Assembly: GCF_002846415.1 (NCBI RefSeq)
Contig: NZ_PJMX01000001.1
Location: 1 to 64,000 of the forward strand
Source of the DNA: Streptomyces sp. TLI_146
Lineage (GTDB): Bacteria > Actinomycetota > Actinomycetes > Streptomycetales > Streptomycetaceae
Direction of reading: 5' to 3'
Length of the DNA stretch: 64,000 nt
Of the stretch, positions 45,885 through 55,752 are shown one piece after another. Each line of letters opens with the position of its first letter. The first letter of the stretch is position 1. A model generated the notes under the pieces. It was not told where the DNA came from. It did no database searches and saw only the letters and a program-made list of their open reading frames with translations. A program made the position numbers and the translations under genes.

Positions 45885-47887
45885 CCAAGCCGGACCCCGT
45901 GGCTACGCCACCTGTTGTGCCCACCGCCGACGACCTTCTGACCCAGGCCGCCACCCGACTAGACGTCGCCAAGCACCAGGTCGAGCGGACCCTTGCTGAA
46001 GCCAACATCGCCCTATCGACGCCAGCCCCTGCGGACCGGCGCCTGCGCATCTTGCGCCTGCGAGTCGACGGGACTAATCACGACGGCGAGCCGTTCACCA
46101 TCGACCGACCCTTCGAGCCCGGAATCTGGGCCATCGTGCACCCGTCGAACAGCGCTGGTAAGACCAGCCTGCTGGAGTTTTTGGTCTGGCCGCTGCGCGG
46201 CGCCCCGCGCGATCTGCCACCGGGCGTCCAATCCTGGGTACGCACGCTGCGTCTGGACCTCGTGGTGGCTGGCAAACCCACTCGGATCACTCTGGAGCAG
46301 ATCCCCGGTCTACTTCCCCCGATCAGCGTCAACATCTTGACCGCCGATACCCTCCAGGCCTTGTTGGCGGCCGAAGACGACAACCCCTTGCGTCTGGTCT
46401 CCAAAGGCTCCGGGACCGACGACGTCGAGCGCGTGATCGGCTCCTTCTTCCTGGATGCCCTACGGATGGAACGGACCAGCCTGTGGAGCGCCACCGGCGG
46501 CGCTGACGGAGAGGGAGCACCCCAGGTCCACGGATGGCCCGCCTACTTCGGGGCGTGCTACCTCAACGCCGGCGGTGACGAACTGCTCCTAGGCGACGTC
46601 AGTGCGCCCGGCCTGCCCGCCAAACTGCTGGAACTCTTCGTCGACATCCCCTACAGCACTGCCCACGCCCAGCTGTCCGTCGCGGTGAAGGGACGGGCAA
46701 AGGCCACGCGACAGGCGCAACGCCGGGCGGAGGGAGATCTGCACGCGCGGTCGACCGAGCGCGCCGAGTGGCAGACGCAGCTGGACCTGCTGCTGCAGGA
46801 GATCCAGGAGCTGCGCGACGCTCCCGAGGCCGACATCGCCCCGCTGCTGCAGCGGGCGGACCAGGCGGTACAAGAGCTGCATCGACTCCGCGTGAGCCTA
46901 AACGATGCCGCGCAGAGCCTGGCCGATGCTGCCGCCGCACGTGTGGGAGCCGAACAAGCCCAGCTTGACGCCCAGGAGACGTGGCAGGCCCGCCGGGTGC
47001 TTGGACGTCTCAATCCCAGTTGCTGCCCGCGCTGCGAAGAGCCGGTCAGTGACGAGCGCCGGGCAGCAGAACGGGACCGGGCCACGTGCGCGGTGTGCAC
47101 ACGCCTCCTGCCCGAGGTCGCCGAGGACATCGCCGAAGCCGTACTCGAGCAGCTCACCACCGACATCGCCGCCGCGAAGGAAGCCGAGTCCGCCGCGGCC
47201 GCTCACCACCTCGCCGTCCAGGCCGCCGCGGAAGCCGCCGTCACCGCATATCAGCAAGCCACCGAGGCCGTGAGCAGCGCCCTCGCCGCTTCCCCCGCCC
47301 ATGCACGTCTTCGCGAACTTGAGCTGATGGCTGCAGAGCTGAAGGGACGGCTGGCCGCAACCGGCAGCCCGCCCCCGGCCACGCCGACCGCCTCCACAAC
47401 CCCAGATGTCCTTAGCACGGTGCACCAGCTCGTGGAGGCGACCGTGAAGACTTCTGCGGACTACCTCTTCCCGACAATGGACACCGAGATCGTCAGCCTC
47501 TCCGACCAGTTCGGCGTGCAGCACCTGAACTCCGTCGCACTCAAACGCAATGGAAACGTCAACCCCGTCAAAGAAGGCATCAAGCACCCCTTCAAAAAGC
47601 TCAGCCGCGGCGACCGCCTGCGCATGCGCGTCGCTACCGTCATCGCCCTGCTGCGGGCCGGCGCTGCCCGGCACATCGACTCCCACCCCGGGGTTCTGTT
47701 CATCGACTCCATCGCTGCCGAAGAGATGACGGCCGACGCCGCCCGTAGGCTGATCGGCGAGCTGCAGACCCTGACGCGGGAACTGCCCGAACTCCAGGTC
47801 GTCTTCACCACCGCCCAGCCGGACCTGGTCGAAGGCCTGTTGCCCGAGGACCACATCATCACCCGCGACAGTGAACACCTGTTCTAA
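45881..47887 (+). CDS. ABC/SMC-type ATPase with zinc hook (ABC three-component or Lamassu-like)
   Basis: The GTG at 45881 gives 668 residues. The P-loop is at 88-95 (PSNSAGKT), with the NSAGKT form common in ABC three-component ATPases. Two coiled-coil arms (about 265-365 and 410-500) flank a zinc-hook-like element with CPRC and CAVC pairs near 380-405. The signature (KKLSRGDRLRMRVATVIALL, about 572) and Walker B (GVLFIDSIAAEE, about 604) follow, then a D-loop/H-loop region with LQVVFTTAQPDLV. It resembles a compact Rad50. The partner genes suggest that it senses foreign DNA and controls the nuclease encoded next. The genes are in one operon with 4-base and 43-base spacings. Confidence 0.8.
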   Translation: MTKPDPVATPPVVPTADDLLTQAATRLDVAKHQVERTLAEANIALSTPAPADRRLRILRLRVDGTNHDGEPFTIDRPFEPGIWAIVHPSNSAGKTSLLEFLVWPLRGAPRDLPPGVQSWVRTLRLDLVVAGKPTRITLEQIPGLLPPISVNILTADTLQALLAAEDDNPLRLVSKGSGTDDVERVIGSFFLDALRMERTSLWSATGGADGEGAPQVHGWPAYFGACYLNAGGDELLLGDVSAPGLPAKLLELFVDIPYSTAHAQLSVAVKGRAKATRQAQRRAEGDLHARSTERAEWQTQLDLLLQEIQELRDAPEADIAPLLQRADQAVQELHRLRVSLNDAAQSLADAAAARVGAEQAQLDAQETWQARRVLGRLNPSCCPRCEEPVSDERRAAERDRATCAVCTRLLPEVAEDIAEAVLEQLTTDIAAAKEAESAAAAHHLAVQAAAEAAVTAYQQATEAVSSALAASPAHARLRELELMAAELKGRLAATGSPPPATPTASTTPDVLSTVHQLVEATVKTSADYLFPTMDTEIVSLSDQFGVQHLNSVALKRNGNVNPVKEGIKHPFKKLSRGDRLRMRVATVIALLRAGAARHIDSHPGVLFIDSIAAEEMTADAARRLIGELQTLTRELPELQVVFTTAQPDLVEGLLPEDHIITRDSEHLF

Positions 47888-47930
47888 GCTGCTCGCTTCC
47901 GGCTCCGCCCAGCAGAAAGGAAGGAGGACA

Positions 47931-49999
47931 GTGGCTCCGAGCGTGGACCAGGCCCTCCAAGGGTGGGCCAGCCGGGCGAGCGATGAAGAACTAGACGCCG
48001 GCCCCCGCCTGGAGGACCTCGGCGGAGCAGTCGCCGTCGTGGCTGAGGCGGACACGCTGGCCGCCGGGCCTCAACTGCCCTACCTTCTCACCGCGCTGGC
48101 CCACGGCATCGAAACTATCCCGGCCGACCAGGCTGCGCCCCTGCTTACGGCTGCGGCTCAAGGCCTGCGCCATCCCTACTCGGCCTGGGTCCTCGCCGAC
48201 GCACTCGACGTCGTGTGCACCCGGCCAGAGCTCGCCGCCCGACTAGGCAACCGGACCGTACGAGATCTGGCCACGCTCGCAGAGGACGCGCTCGCCGGCG
48301 ACTGCGACGCCGCCCTCGCCCAACCAGCGGTCGCCGGCCTGCTGCGCCTGGCGGTAGCGGGAGGCTCCCCGCACCGTCTGCTCGCGCTGCTCACCGAGAT
48401 CACCGGCACTGAGCCGGCCGACGCCCTGGACCGTCTGCCGATCCTGATCGGCATCGCCCGCGACCACTTCTCCGATACCGACCACCTCCTCGACGTCCTC
48501 AACGCCCTGGAGAATCAGCCCGACCTGAACCCGGCGACCCGAGCCGAGGCGAGCTTCGAACTTGCCATGGCCGACGAGCGAACCGCTCTGGAGGCCGCCG
48601 ACCGCACCACCGCCGACGAACAACTGCAGCGAGCCCTGATGCGGTTCACCGAGCTCGACCGCACACACGAGGCACGCCTAGACGCCCGCGCCCACGCCGC
48701 CGCCATCGAAGCCGTCCTCGCCTTCGCCGACCTTGAACAGAATCCGACAGGTGACAACAGCGCCCGGCAACGGCTCACCGACGCAGCCGACCAGCTGGAC
48801 ACCACGGCCGCGCACCTCGCCGCCTGGACCGGCCGCATGCACCAGCTCGACTGGCTCAGCGCCCGGAGCCTGACCCAAAGCGCCTGGTCCAAGCTCGTCA
48901 CCACCATCAACGCCGCACAGGCATACCTGGACCAGCCCAGCTGGTACAATCCCGCCGACGCCCTGAACGACCTCCTGCAGATCTACCTCGCCAGTCGGAG
49001 CATCCACACCCCTGCCAGTGACTCCCCGGGCCTCACCGCACTGATCAGCCCGGCCGTGGAAGCTCCGTTCCTGCGGAGCCAAGGCCTGCTGCACCAGCTC
49101 GAGCAAGCCCTCGCTCACGACCCCCAGTTCACCGACCACCCCGACGCCCAGAGGCTGTACGACGCCGTACACCGGCGATGCCAGCAGTCAGCACGGCAGG
49201 AGGCGGTGCCGGGAAAAGCCCTGGAGGGTCGTCCCGCACTTGCCGCGCTCTTTCGTTCTAATGCCACCGGCCTACGGGACGACCTCGACCCTCACCAGCT
49301 CGACCGGCTCGAGAACCTCGCGCACCAACTCGCCAGGGGCTACTCCCCCACCGGAAACGCCCGCGTGGACACGCACCTGGAGACCCTGCTCGACATCCTG
49401 AAGATGAGCCCGGCCTGGAAATCAAGCAACAGCCACTACTTCACCCCCTCCTGGAACACTTCCTGCGTTTCCTCTACGACCGGTTCGACGCCCAAGCCAA
49501 CCTCTACGGTGAGCGCACCGCCTACCTCGGGCCGACGCGCAAGAACGCCGACGGCACCGTCGCAGCCTGGAACGAGAAGAGCCTCCAGGACGACTTCCAC
49601 CAGCACATCAGCCCTCTCTTTCCACCAGGCAGCGTGGAACGGGAGAAGTGGGATGTCGCCAGCGGGCGTGCAGATGTCATCTACACGCCCGAGCCCGGGA
49701 GCCGCTTCGTCGCCGAGATCAAGTGGCGCACCACGCGGTGGATGACCCGCGAAGCTGTCGAGCGGGACTACGTCGCCCAGGCCGCCAACTACACCGCTAC
49801 CGGGCCGCCCTTCGCTCTGCTCCTCGTCGGCGACGCCAGTGACCACTCTGCCGGATACCGCGACATTGATGACAGCATCTGGATCATTCGGCACGCCCGG
49901 AGCGCGACGGAAATCCCCCGCCTGATCGTGGCCGGCGTCCTTCCGACCGCACGACCGACCCCGAGCGCACTACGCGTAGCGCGCTCGTCACCGCGCTGA
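47931..49999 (+). CDS. Effector of the ABC system: helical protein with C-terminal PD-(D/E)XK nuclease, one frameshift
   Basis: A GTG at 47931 has an ideal AAGGAGG site. The first 490 residues are alpha-helical and repeat-like, with no recognised motif (DALDRLPILIGIARDHFSDT, LDWLSARSLTQSAWSKLVTT). Near 49410 the frame must slip by one base. In the shifted frame the protein continues PGLEIKQQPLLHPLLEHFLR, ADGTVAAWNEKSLQDDFHQH, then RADVIYTPEPGSRFVAEIKW. That last segment is a PD-(D/E)XK nuclease core (Asp, 15 residues, ExK), followed by DYVAQAANYTATGPPFALLL. Total about 690 residues. The slip may be real inactivation or an assembly indel. The nuclease would be the effector released by the ATPase. 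Confidence 0.65.
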
Positions 50000-50070
50000 C
50001 GGACGGCACAGGCGTGGCGGCCCGGCCGCCACGCAACCAGACCGAACACGCCCCGGTCCCGACCGCGGCC

Positions 50071-50538
50071 TTACCGCCTATCTGCCGCTCCGATGTGCGC
50101 AGCGACCGTGCTGGCCGCAGACACGTGCTGCGCCGCGCCGCCGTCCTCGCCAGGCATCAGTGCGGCTGTGACCGCCTCGATCTCGTGGCACTTCTGCCGA
50201 TAGACAGCCAGCTGCTTGTCGAACGACTTCAGCGGGCAGTCTTGGCGGGCGAGCCGGGCGCTGACCGTTTCCATCGCCTCGATGACGCTCTGCGCCTCCT
50301 CCCCCACGATGGCCGTGATGGCACCCCTCTCCTGGGCCAGCGTTTCCCACCGGCGGATGAGGGTTGACTTGCCTACTCCGGCGCGACCATGCACGTGGAA
50401 GACGAACTGATACTCGTCACTCCCCGGGTTTCGGGAGAAGTTCTCCCGAAACACCGCCAGCTCGCGTCGGCGTCCTACGAACCTGCTGCTGCGCCGCCGA
50501 CGGATTAGTGCCTGCCGTGACACAAACTCTGGAGCCAT
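50071..50538 (-). CDS. Truncated P-loop (STAND-type) NTPase, 155 aa
   Basis: The ATG at 50538 has a GGGGGAGG site. The protein reads LIRRRRSSRFVGRRRELAVF then FVFHVHGRAGVGKSTLIRRW, which is a FVGR element and a P-loop (HGRAGVGKST) as at the start of streptomycete STAND proteins. It continues TAIVGEEAQSVIEAMETVSA and ends at residue 155, where a full-length protein would have 700 or more. The gene has therefore lost its 3' part, perhaps when the neighbouring three-gene system was inserted. It converges on that system. Confidence 0.6.
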   Translation of the reverse strand: MAPEFVSRQALIRRRRSSRFVGRRRELAVFRENFSRNPGSDEYQFVFHVHGRAGVGKSTLIRRWETLAQERGAITAIVGEEAQSVIEAMETVSARLARQDCPLKSFDKQLAVYRQKCHEIEAVTAALMPGEDGGAAQHVSAASTVAAHIGAADRR

Positions 50539-50689
50539 GTGAGCCTCCCCCGAAACGCTGGCCACCCAGGTGTCGCACCCGGGCCTCGGCTTCAGCAGCG
50601 GGTTCTCAGCGGCCCCATGGCCAGTCACGTCCCGGGTGCCGGGCCAGGCCTCCACGGGGTTGTTGATCGAGATCACCCGACGCTGCTTG

Positions 50690-50850
50690 CCCTCGGAGGC
50701 GGGATGGGGCTGGCGACGGCGGCTGAGGTCTTTGGCCAGCTCGATATGGGAGCGGTGCGGACCTGCGGGTGTGGTGCACGGGGCCTCGGCACCGTGGCCG
50801 CAGTCGGGGCACGTCACGTCATACACCCGCCATGGCCACAGGGCGCGATG
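50690..50850 (-). pseudogene. Zinc-ribbon gene fragment (phage-type)
   Basis: The minus strand reads WPWRVYDVTCPDCGHGAEAP then CTTPAGPHRSHIELAKDLSR. The CPxCGxxxxxPCxTxxGxxRxxHxxR pattern is the small zinc-binding domain found in actinophage and mobile-element proteins. Surrounding residues do not form a complete gene and the frame runs on into the neighbouring NTPase gene without a proper stop. Confidence 0.45.
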
Positions 50851-50977
50851 TCGCTCCTTGCGCTGCTCGATGATCGACTTGCTCGCTCGGCGTGGAGCAC
50901 GCCCTGTGCCGCATTCGGTGTGGTGTCCGCGAGGCACCGCCGCCCGCAGCCGGCGCCACAGCGGGGACTGCTCACCT

Positions 50978-51223
50978 TCAGCTGGTCATGGTTGGCGAGC
51001 TGCCGGTAGAGGTACCCCGTTCCGCTTTGACGCCGCCGCCTTGCCGCTCGTCCTTGTCCGGGATACCGGAACGCCTCCTCCAGATGTCTATCTGCGCCTG
51101 GCGCTGTGGACCGAGGGTGTCCACCTCACGCGGCGCCTTCAGGACTTCGCGGACCTTCGCGTAGAAGAGATTTCGCATCCATGTACGGGGAAGGCTGCCA
51201 AGACCCTCAAGGAGCGCGCTCAA
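50978..51223 (-). CDS. Possible small protein, 81 aa or less
   Basis: On the minus strand MSALLEGLGSLPRTWMRNLF then YAKVREVLKAPREVDTLGPQ and RQAQIDIWRRRSGIPDKDER shows moderate coding character for about 60 residues. The rest is low in complexity. The start lacks a convincing ribosome site. It may be the N-terminal end of a decayed gene. Confidence 0.3.
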   Translation of the reverse strand: MSALLEGLGSLPRTWMRNLFYAKVREVLKAPREVDTLGPQRQAQIDIWRRRSGIPDKDERQGGGVKAERGTSTGSSPTMTS

Positions 51224-51613
51224 GTGCTACTGTTGGCCGGTCGTTCCTGGCCTGCGTGGCCGGACCTTCGTGGCCTGCGGCTCTAGAGCCGCATTGCCTC
51301 CTTTTGTCCGGGTTGGGGGAGCGTCAGCGGATTGCTCCGCTGAGGTGGCACCAGCCCTGGTGAGCCGGTGTCTTCCCGCTTCGTCGCATCCTGCCGTCCC
51401 GCCCGGGAATCGGCTGGTCTTGTGGGTGCTCGGCGGCCGTTTGATGTCTCCCCTCTACCAGGGGCGACCGCTTGGTGCGCTCCGGCGACGGCATGCCGTT
51501 CGATGTCGCGGGCGAAACCGGCGATCTGGCGATGTCGGCACGCCGCAGGTTATCGGGTCCCCTCAGCAGATCGACGGCGGTCACGGTCGCCTGCTGTGCG
51601 ACGGATGCCGCTC
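51224..51613. other. No supported gene
   Basis: About 390 bases downstream of the nuclease-helicase gene. Frames are open on both strands but no product or strong hairpin is recognised. Confidence 0.35.
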
Positions 51614-53482
51614 CTACGGCACCGTGGGCGCGGCCGACCCGCAGGTGCCCGGCACCAGATCCTTGAGTTTCGCCTGTGTTTCACGGTCGGTGGAGTACAA
51701 GACCGTTCCGGCCATGCCGCGGGTGAGCAGGACTTTGTAGGTGTTGCGGATCAGACGTTTGAAGGTGGCAGGGTCGGTGCGGTTGAGCGCAGTGTCCTTG
51801 CTGGCCTGGGGGTTGGCGACCCAGTGGTCTTGGCGCCAGACGAGGTCGGGTCCGAGGATGACGCCGTTCCACGCGTACTCGAAGCCCTGGGCGGTGTAGA
51901 TGCAGCCGACCTGGCCGAAGCCGTCGGGGTCGGTGGCCCACAGCCAGGACGGGGGCACGCCGTCGAGTCGGGACTCGCTCCGCGAATTCCATGGCTTGTG
52001 CCAGGAGCCGATCGTGATGTCGTCGACCAGGCGGCCCCGCTGCGGATCGCTCCAAGGCCAGCAGAAGCCCGCCGTGATGCGCGCGGTGAGGTACTGGTCC
52101 TCCTTTGCGCGCAGAAGGTCTTCCATCTGCTGGGGAGAGTCAGCCACGCGGACGTGGAACGTCTTCTCGTCGGTCCACGCGGCAGGGGGCTCGTCGGTGA
52201 GCTGCAGCAGGCGCAGGACCCACTGTTCGTAGGCGCGGCTGCCGCCGTTGCGGAACTGGGCGTTGAGGTCGATGTGGCGTGGGCGCAGTCCCCGCGCGGC
52301 CGCGGCCGCGTCAATCGCCTCGCGGCTGCCCATCTCGCCGGGGCGTACGACTTGGTGGTCGTCCAGGAGGAAGACGGGAACGCGGGCGGCGTCGAGGAGT
52401 TCATCAATCTGGCGTACCCCGCGGTGGCGGACGGAGTGGGCGCGAATGCGGTGGGCCTCGTCGCAGATCAGGGCGTCCAGTCCGTTCTTGGGGGCGTCTG
52501 CGAAGTTCATGAAGTAGGTGAAGGCCTTGCGGACACGGGGGTCGGCGGTGCCGACGGCGTGGTGGAGGGTGCGGGTGAAGGACTTTGAGCCGGTGGCGTG
52601 GACCACGGTGTAGCGGTCGTGGGCGAGGTGGCGCATCAGGTGCAGGGCGATGACGCTCTTGCCGGAGCCGGGGCCGCCGGTGATGACGAGGACTTCTTTG
52701 CTGTCCGATTCACGGGCCTTCTTCACTGCGCGGCGGACCAGGGAGACGGCGACTTGCTGTTCATCGAGCAGGACGAACCGGTCGGCATGCAGGATCTCCT
52801 CGGCGGTCGCGCGCAGCAGGGGCCGGCTAGGTGCCAGGGGGCTGTTGATGAGTTCGTCGGCGGCTACGTTGCCGTGTGCGGGGGAGAGCCGGGAGCGCAG
52901 GTAGGTGATCAGCTGATCGCGAGTGCTGCGGGTGAACAGGCGCCCATGGTTATCGGCTTCGAGCGTGAACAGGTCGGCCACGCCGGCGTCGTCGGCGTTG
53001 TGGAGGTAGGCCACGCCGGCTACCGCGTCGGGTTCCGCGTCCAGCACGGTGGTGAAGTCCTGCAGGTACTGGCAGTAGCGCCGCACCTGGGCCACCGGGT
53101 GCAGAAATGCCCGGTTGTTGTTACCGGTACCTGGCAGGCACAGGTCCTCGGTGTCGGGCAGGGCCCGGGCATGGGTCCACTGCTTCAGCTCGACGATCAC
53201 GTAGGACGGCTGGGATGTTTGGGGATGCCAGCCGGCCAACACCACATCGGCCCGCAGACTGGACAGCGCCAGCTGATATTCGATGAGGACCTCAACGTAC
53301 TGGAGTCCGGCTTCGTCGAGCACGCGGGCCAGGGCGGGCAGGCTGTTGCGCCAGGCCCGGATCTCCCCGTCCCGCAGCGTGCCCAGTCGAGCCCGCTGGT
53401 GCATCTCGGTCAGATCGGTTGCCACGGTGCCCTTATGGCAGCGGTCGACGAACTCGTGCACGGGCATGCGCAGTAACGGCAT
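51614..53482 (-). CDS. DUF2075-type helicase with N-terminal nuclease-like domain
   Basis: The ATG at 53482 (GAGGAG upstream) gives 622 residues. An earlier start would add 33 residues. Residues about 75-100 hold a PD-(D/E)XK-like motif (RADVVLAGWHPQTSQPSYVI then VELKQW). Near 268 is a Walker A (ITGGPGSGKSVIALHL), near 340 a Walker B (ALICDEAHRIR) and near 360 FLLDDHQVVRPGE, all of the DUF2075 superfamily 1-like helicase group related to Schlafen C-terminal helicases. Late motifs (IYTAQGFEYAWNGVILGPDL, YKVLLTRGMAGTVLYS) complete the helicase. Such nuclease-helicase proteins are frequent in defence islands. It follows the DUF3883 gene on the same strand after 215 bases, possibly as its partner. 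Confidence 0.8.
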   Translation of the reverse strand: MPLLRMPVHEFVDRCHKGTVATDLTEMHQRARLGTLRDGEIRAWRNSLPALARVLDEAGLQYVEVLIEYQLALSSLRADVVLAGWHPQTSQPSYVIVELKQWTHARALPDTEDLCLPGTGNNNRAFLHPVAQVRRYCQYLQDFTTVLDAEPDAVAGVAYLHNADDAGVADLFTLEADNHGRLFTRSTRDQLITYLRSRLSPAHGNVAADELINSPLAPSRPLLRATAEEILHADRFVLLDEQQVAVSLVRRAVKKARESDSKEVLVITGGPGSGKSVIALHLMRHLAHDRYTVVHATGSKSFTRTLHHAVGTADPRVRKAFTYFMNFADAPKNGLDALICDEAHRIRAHSVRHRGVRQIDELLDAARVPVFLLDDHQVVRPGEMGSREAIDAAAAARGLRPRHIDLNAQFRNGGSRAYEQWVLRLLQLTDEPPAAWTDEKTFHVRVADSPQQMEDLLRAKEDQYLTARITAGFCWPWSDPQRGRLVDDITIGSWHKPWNSRSESRLDGVPPSWLWATDPDGFGQVGCIYTAQGFEYAWNGVILGPDLVWRQDHWVANPQASKDTALNRTDPATFKRLIRNTYKVLLTRGMAGTVLYSTDRETQAKLKDLVPGTCGSAAPTVP

Positions 53483-53697
53483 CAGTATCTCCTCGGTCCA
53501 GTCAGCTTCTTCACGCAGCACGGCGACGCCGGTGACGGAACGGTGCACATCCCCTGCGCACCCATCCGCCCCAGCAAGCAAAGAGGGTGGCCCCGTCTGG
53601 CACGGCCGGGGCCACGCACACGGGCCGTGCGCCTCCCGTCCTGGTGTGCCTGCTGGGCTTCCGCTGGTCAGGTCACGCGGCCGGGCCGCGGCTACGG

Positions 53698-54684
53698 CTA
53701 CGGCTTGGGGGCAGCCGGAGGCTGGGGCACGAGGTACTGGTACCGGGTGGGGCGCAGGTCTTCCTCGGCCGGCTGCCAGTCCTCAAGCAGCAGGATGTCG
53801 CCACCGCTGCAGTGGTACGTACCGTCCGTCTTGGTGACCGTGATGTCGCTGACGATGAACAGGTCGACGGTGTGGCGGGGGTCGCGGGCGTGGAAGACCT
53901 CGTTCACGGTCAGCTCCACGCTGGTGGGAGCGCCGGTGGTGCCCTTGACCTCCACCCGTCGCTCCAGCCCTGCCCGATCCAGGCGCAGGTCGTAGGGCTT
54001 GCCGACCTTGTGTGCCGTCCAGCCCCGCTCGGGATGCTGATAGTGGGTGACGGCCTTCTCCTCGGCGTACAGCTCGACCGCCTTGCGCTTTTCCGGGTCC
54101 ATCTGCCGGCCCGCGCCCCGCCGCCCGCGCCGGGGGCTGTTGGGGCCCTCCAGTTGCTCGAGCGTGACCCCTGGCGTCGCGGCGAGCGCGACGTCGTGGT
54201 CCGTGGCCCAGTCGGCCTCGATGCCGGCTGCGTCGAACAGTGGCTGCGGGTCCATCTCCACCAGGTACCCGACCCCTTGCTGGGTTCCGGAACGGCGCGC
54301 CGCCTCAGACGCCTCCGTGCTGAGCGGTCCGTCCGGGCCCAGCGGCACATCGTCGAGCACGGCCAGCGGCTCCAGACCCAGCCGGTAGGGGTAGATGATC
54401 CGTCCCTCGGCGACCTCGTCCGGCCAGTGCGGCGCCGTGCCCTCGTACACTCCGACCTGCACCTTGCACAGCACCATCCGCACGGACTTCGCTTCCCACT
54501 GCCCCGGCTGCACCCGCGGCGCCGCCCCGGTCACCAAAACCGCGAAGTCCGGCTCCCGCCGGCCATACCAGTCCTGCTTCCTCGGAAAGCCCCAGGAACG
54601 CGTCGCCATACCGTGCTCAAGGTTCCGCTGGTGCCCGACCTTCTGCCCCACATGAATCATCACGAACAACGCCTCAGCAGTCAC
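53698..54684 (-). CDS. DUF3883 (NO VEIN C-terminal) protein
   Basis: A GTG at 54684 gives 328 residues. The N-terminal 140 residues form a domain of their own (GQKVGHQRNLEHGMATRSWG, RIIYPYRLGLEPLAVLDDV) that resembles EVE/PUA-like modified-base readers. The C-terminal 120 residues are DUF3883: GKPYDLRLDRAGLERRVEVK then GTTGAPTSVELTVNEVFHAR, the pattern (DLRxxxxG..RxVEVKGT) of a PD-(D/E)XK-like fold. DUF3883 proteins are often found with restriction-type systems. With the following helicase-nuclease gene on the same strand it could form a two-gene modification-sensing system, which is inference. Confidence 0.7.
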   Translation of the reverse strand: MTAEALFVMIHVGQKVGHQRNLEHGMATRSWGFPRKQDWYGRREPDFAVLVTGAAPRVQPGQWEAKSVRMVLCKVQVGVYEGTAPHWPDEVAEGRIIYPYRLGLEPLAVLDDVPLGPDGPLSTEASEAARRSGTQQGVGYLVEMDPQPLFDAAGIEADWATDHDVALAATPGVTLEQLEGPNSPRRGRRGAGRQMDPEKRKAVELYAEEKAVTHYQHPERGWTAHKVGKPYDLRLDRAGLERRVEVKGTTGAPTSVELTVNEVFHARDPRHTVDLFIVSDITVTKTDGTYHCSGGDILLLEDWQPAEEDLRPTRYQYLVPQPPAAPKP

Positions 54685-55027
54685 CAGGGCACTTTAAAGC
54701 GACCACTAACGATGGGTCAATAAGTTTTTTCCGTCCGCCGCTTCGTCCTCGCGCCACGAGTACGTCCACCCCGAACATGTCCCCCAACCTCAAGGCCCGG
54801 TCCCCGGCCGAGCGCCCCCGGTGATCATCTGATCTCGTTGTTGCCGCGCGTGCCGCGGTCATCCGCAAGCCGCATGACCGCGCCACCGCAACGGCAGCAC
54901 GGCTGCCGGCGAAGTAGCCAGGAAGAGTGAACCTGCCTCGCTTGGCGTCACGAACCGGAAACACCCTCCCCACCAGAGGTCCCGCGCGAGTCCAATAGGC
55001 GGCCTCAACAACGCCCAGGGGGCCTTC
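54685..55027. other. Divergent intergenic region
   Basis: About 340 bases between the minus-strand DUF3883 gene and the plus-strand lipoprotein gene. It contains a small AT-rich patch (CAATAAGTTTTTT near 54719), the only obvious promoter-like composition, and no gene. Confidence 0.4.
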
Positions 55028-55555
55028 ATGCGCCACAGCCCAACCGCCGCCATCTTCACCGCGACCGCGGCACTCCTGCTCGCCACCGGATGCAGCAACG
55101 ACAAGCCCGACCGCGACCCCGGCCCCATCCCGCCCCCGCCCAGCGCCAGGGCCACACCCCAACCCACACGCACGCACAGGACCGCCACCGTGGCCGCCAG
55201 AACCGCCGCAGCCAAGATCCTCCACGCCAACGTCCAGCACTACCGCAACGCCCTCAACACCGGCCGCCGCACCTGGGGCACTTCGCAATTCGGCCCCTGG
55301 CAGACCAAAACGCTCACCGACCTCACCTACCAAGACGCCTTCACCACAGCCGACCAGCACTTCACGGCCGACACCGAACCCGACAGCATCAACACCTGGC
55401 ACGACGACATCGCCGCAGCCACCGACGCCATCAACCAATGGGCTCAGCACAACACCCTCGCCACAGCAGCAGAACCCGCCCCCGCAAGCCACGACGCCGA
55501 AGCCGCCCTCACCAAAGCCGACCAGGACGCCGCCAACGTCGCCGCCGGGAAGTAG
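55028..55555 (+). CDS. Lipoprotein, 175 aa
   Basis: The ATG at 55028 starts RHSPTAAIFTATAALLLATG followed by CSNDKPD, a type II signal peptide with lipobox (LLATGC, Cys at residue 22). A Pro-rich linker follows (DPGPIPPPPSARATPQPTR), then a helical domain of about 120 residues (AAAKILHANVQHYRNALNTG, TYQDAFTTADQHFTADTEPD, INTWHDDIAAATDAINQWAQ). It would be anchored on the outer face of the membrane. It is intact and ends before a clear hairpin. No enzyme or binding family is recognised. Confidence 0.75.
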   Translation: MRHSPTAAIFTATAALLLATGCSNDKPDRDPGPIPPPPSARATPQPTRTHRTATVAARTAAAKILHANVQHYRNALNTGRRTWGTSQFGPWQTKTLTDLTYQDAFTTADQHFTADTEPDSINTWHDDIAAATDAINQWAQHNTLATAAEPAPASHDAEAALTKADQDAANVAAGK

Positions 55556-55573
55556 CCGCTGGCCACGCGGGCA

Positions 55574-55597
55574 GCCCCCGCCACAGCGGGCGGGGGC
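55574..55597. terminator. Hairpin after the lipoprotein gene
   Basis: GCCCCCGCC, loop ACAGCG, then a paired GGCGGGGGC: nine GC pairs, 18 bases past the lipoprotein stop. Confidence 0.6.
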
Positions 55598-55752
55598 ACT
55601 CTGCTGCTCCATGCCCGGGCGTTGATTGTCAGCGGCTTTGCCACAGCCTGGCCGGCGCAAGTAGCCCACCAATAGGCAGGGGCCAGGCGCGGGCAAGCCC
55701 CAACTCCCGTAGCCCATCTGGCTCTGTCAGTGGTGTGTTCTAAAGTCGGGCC

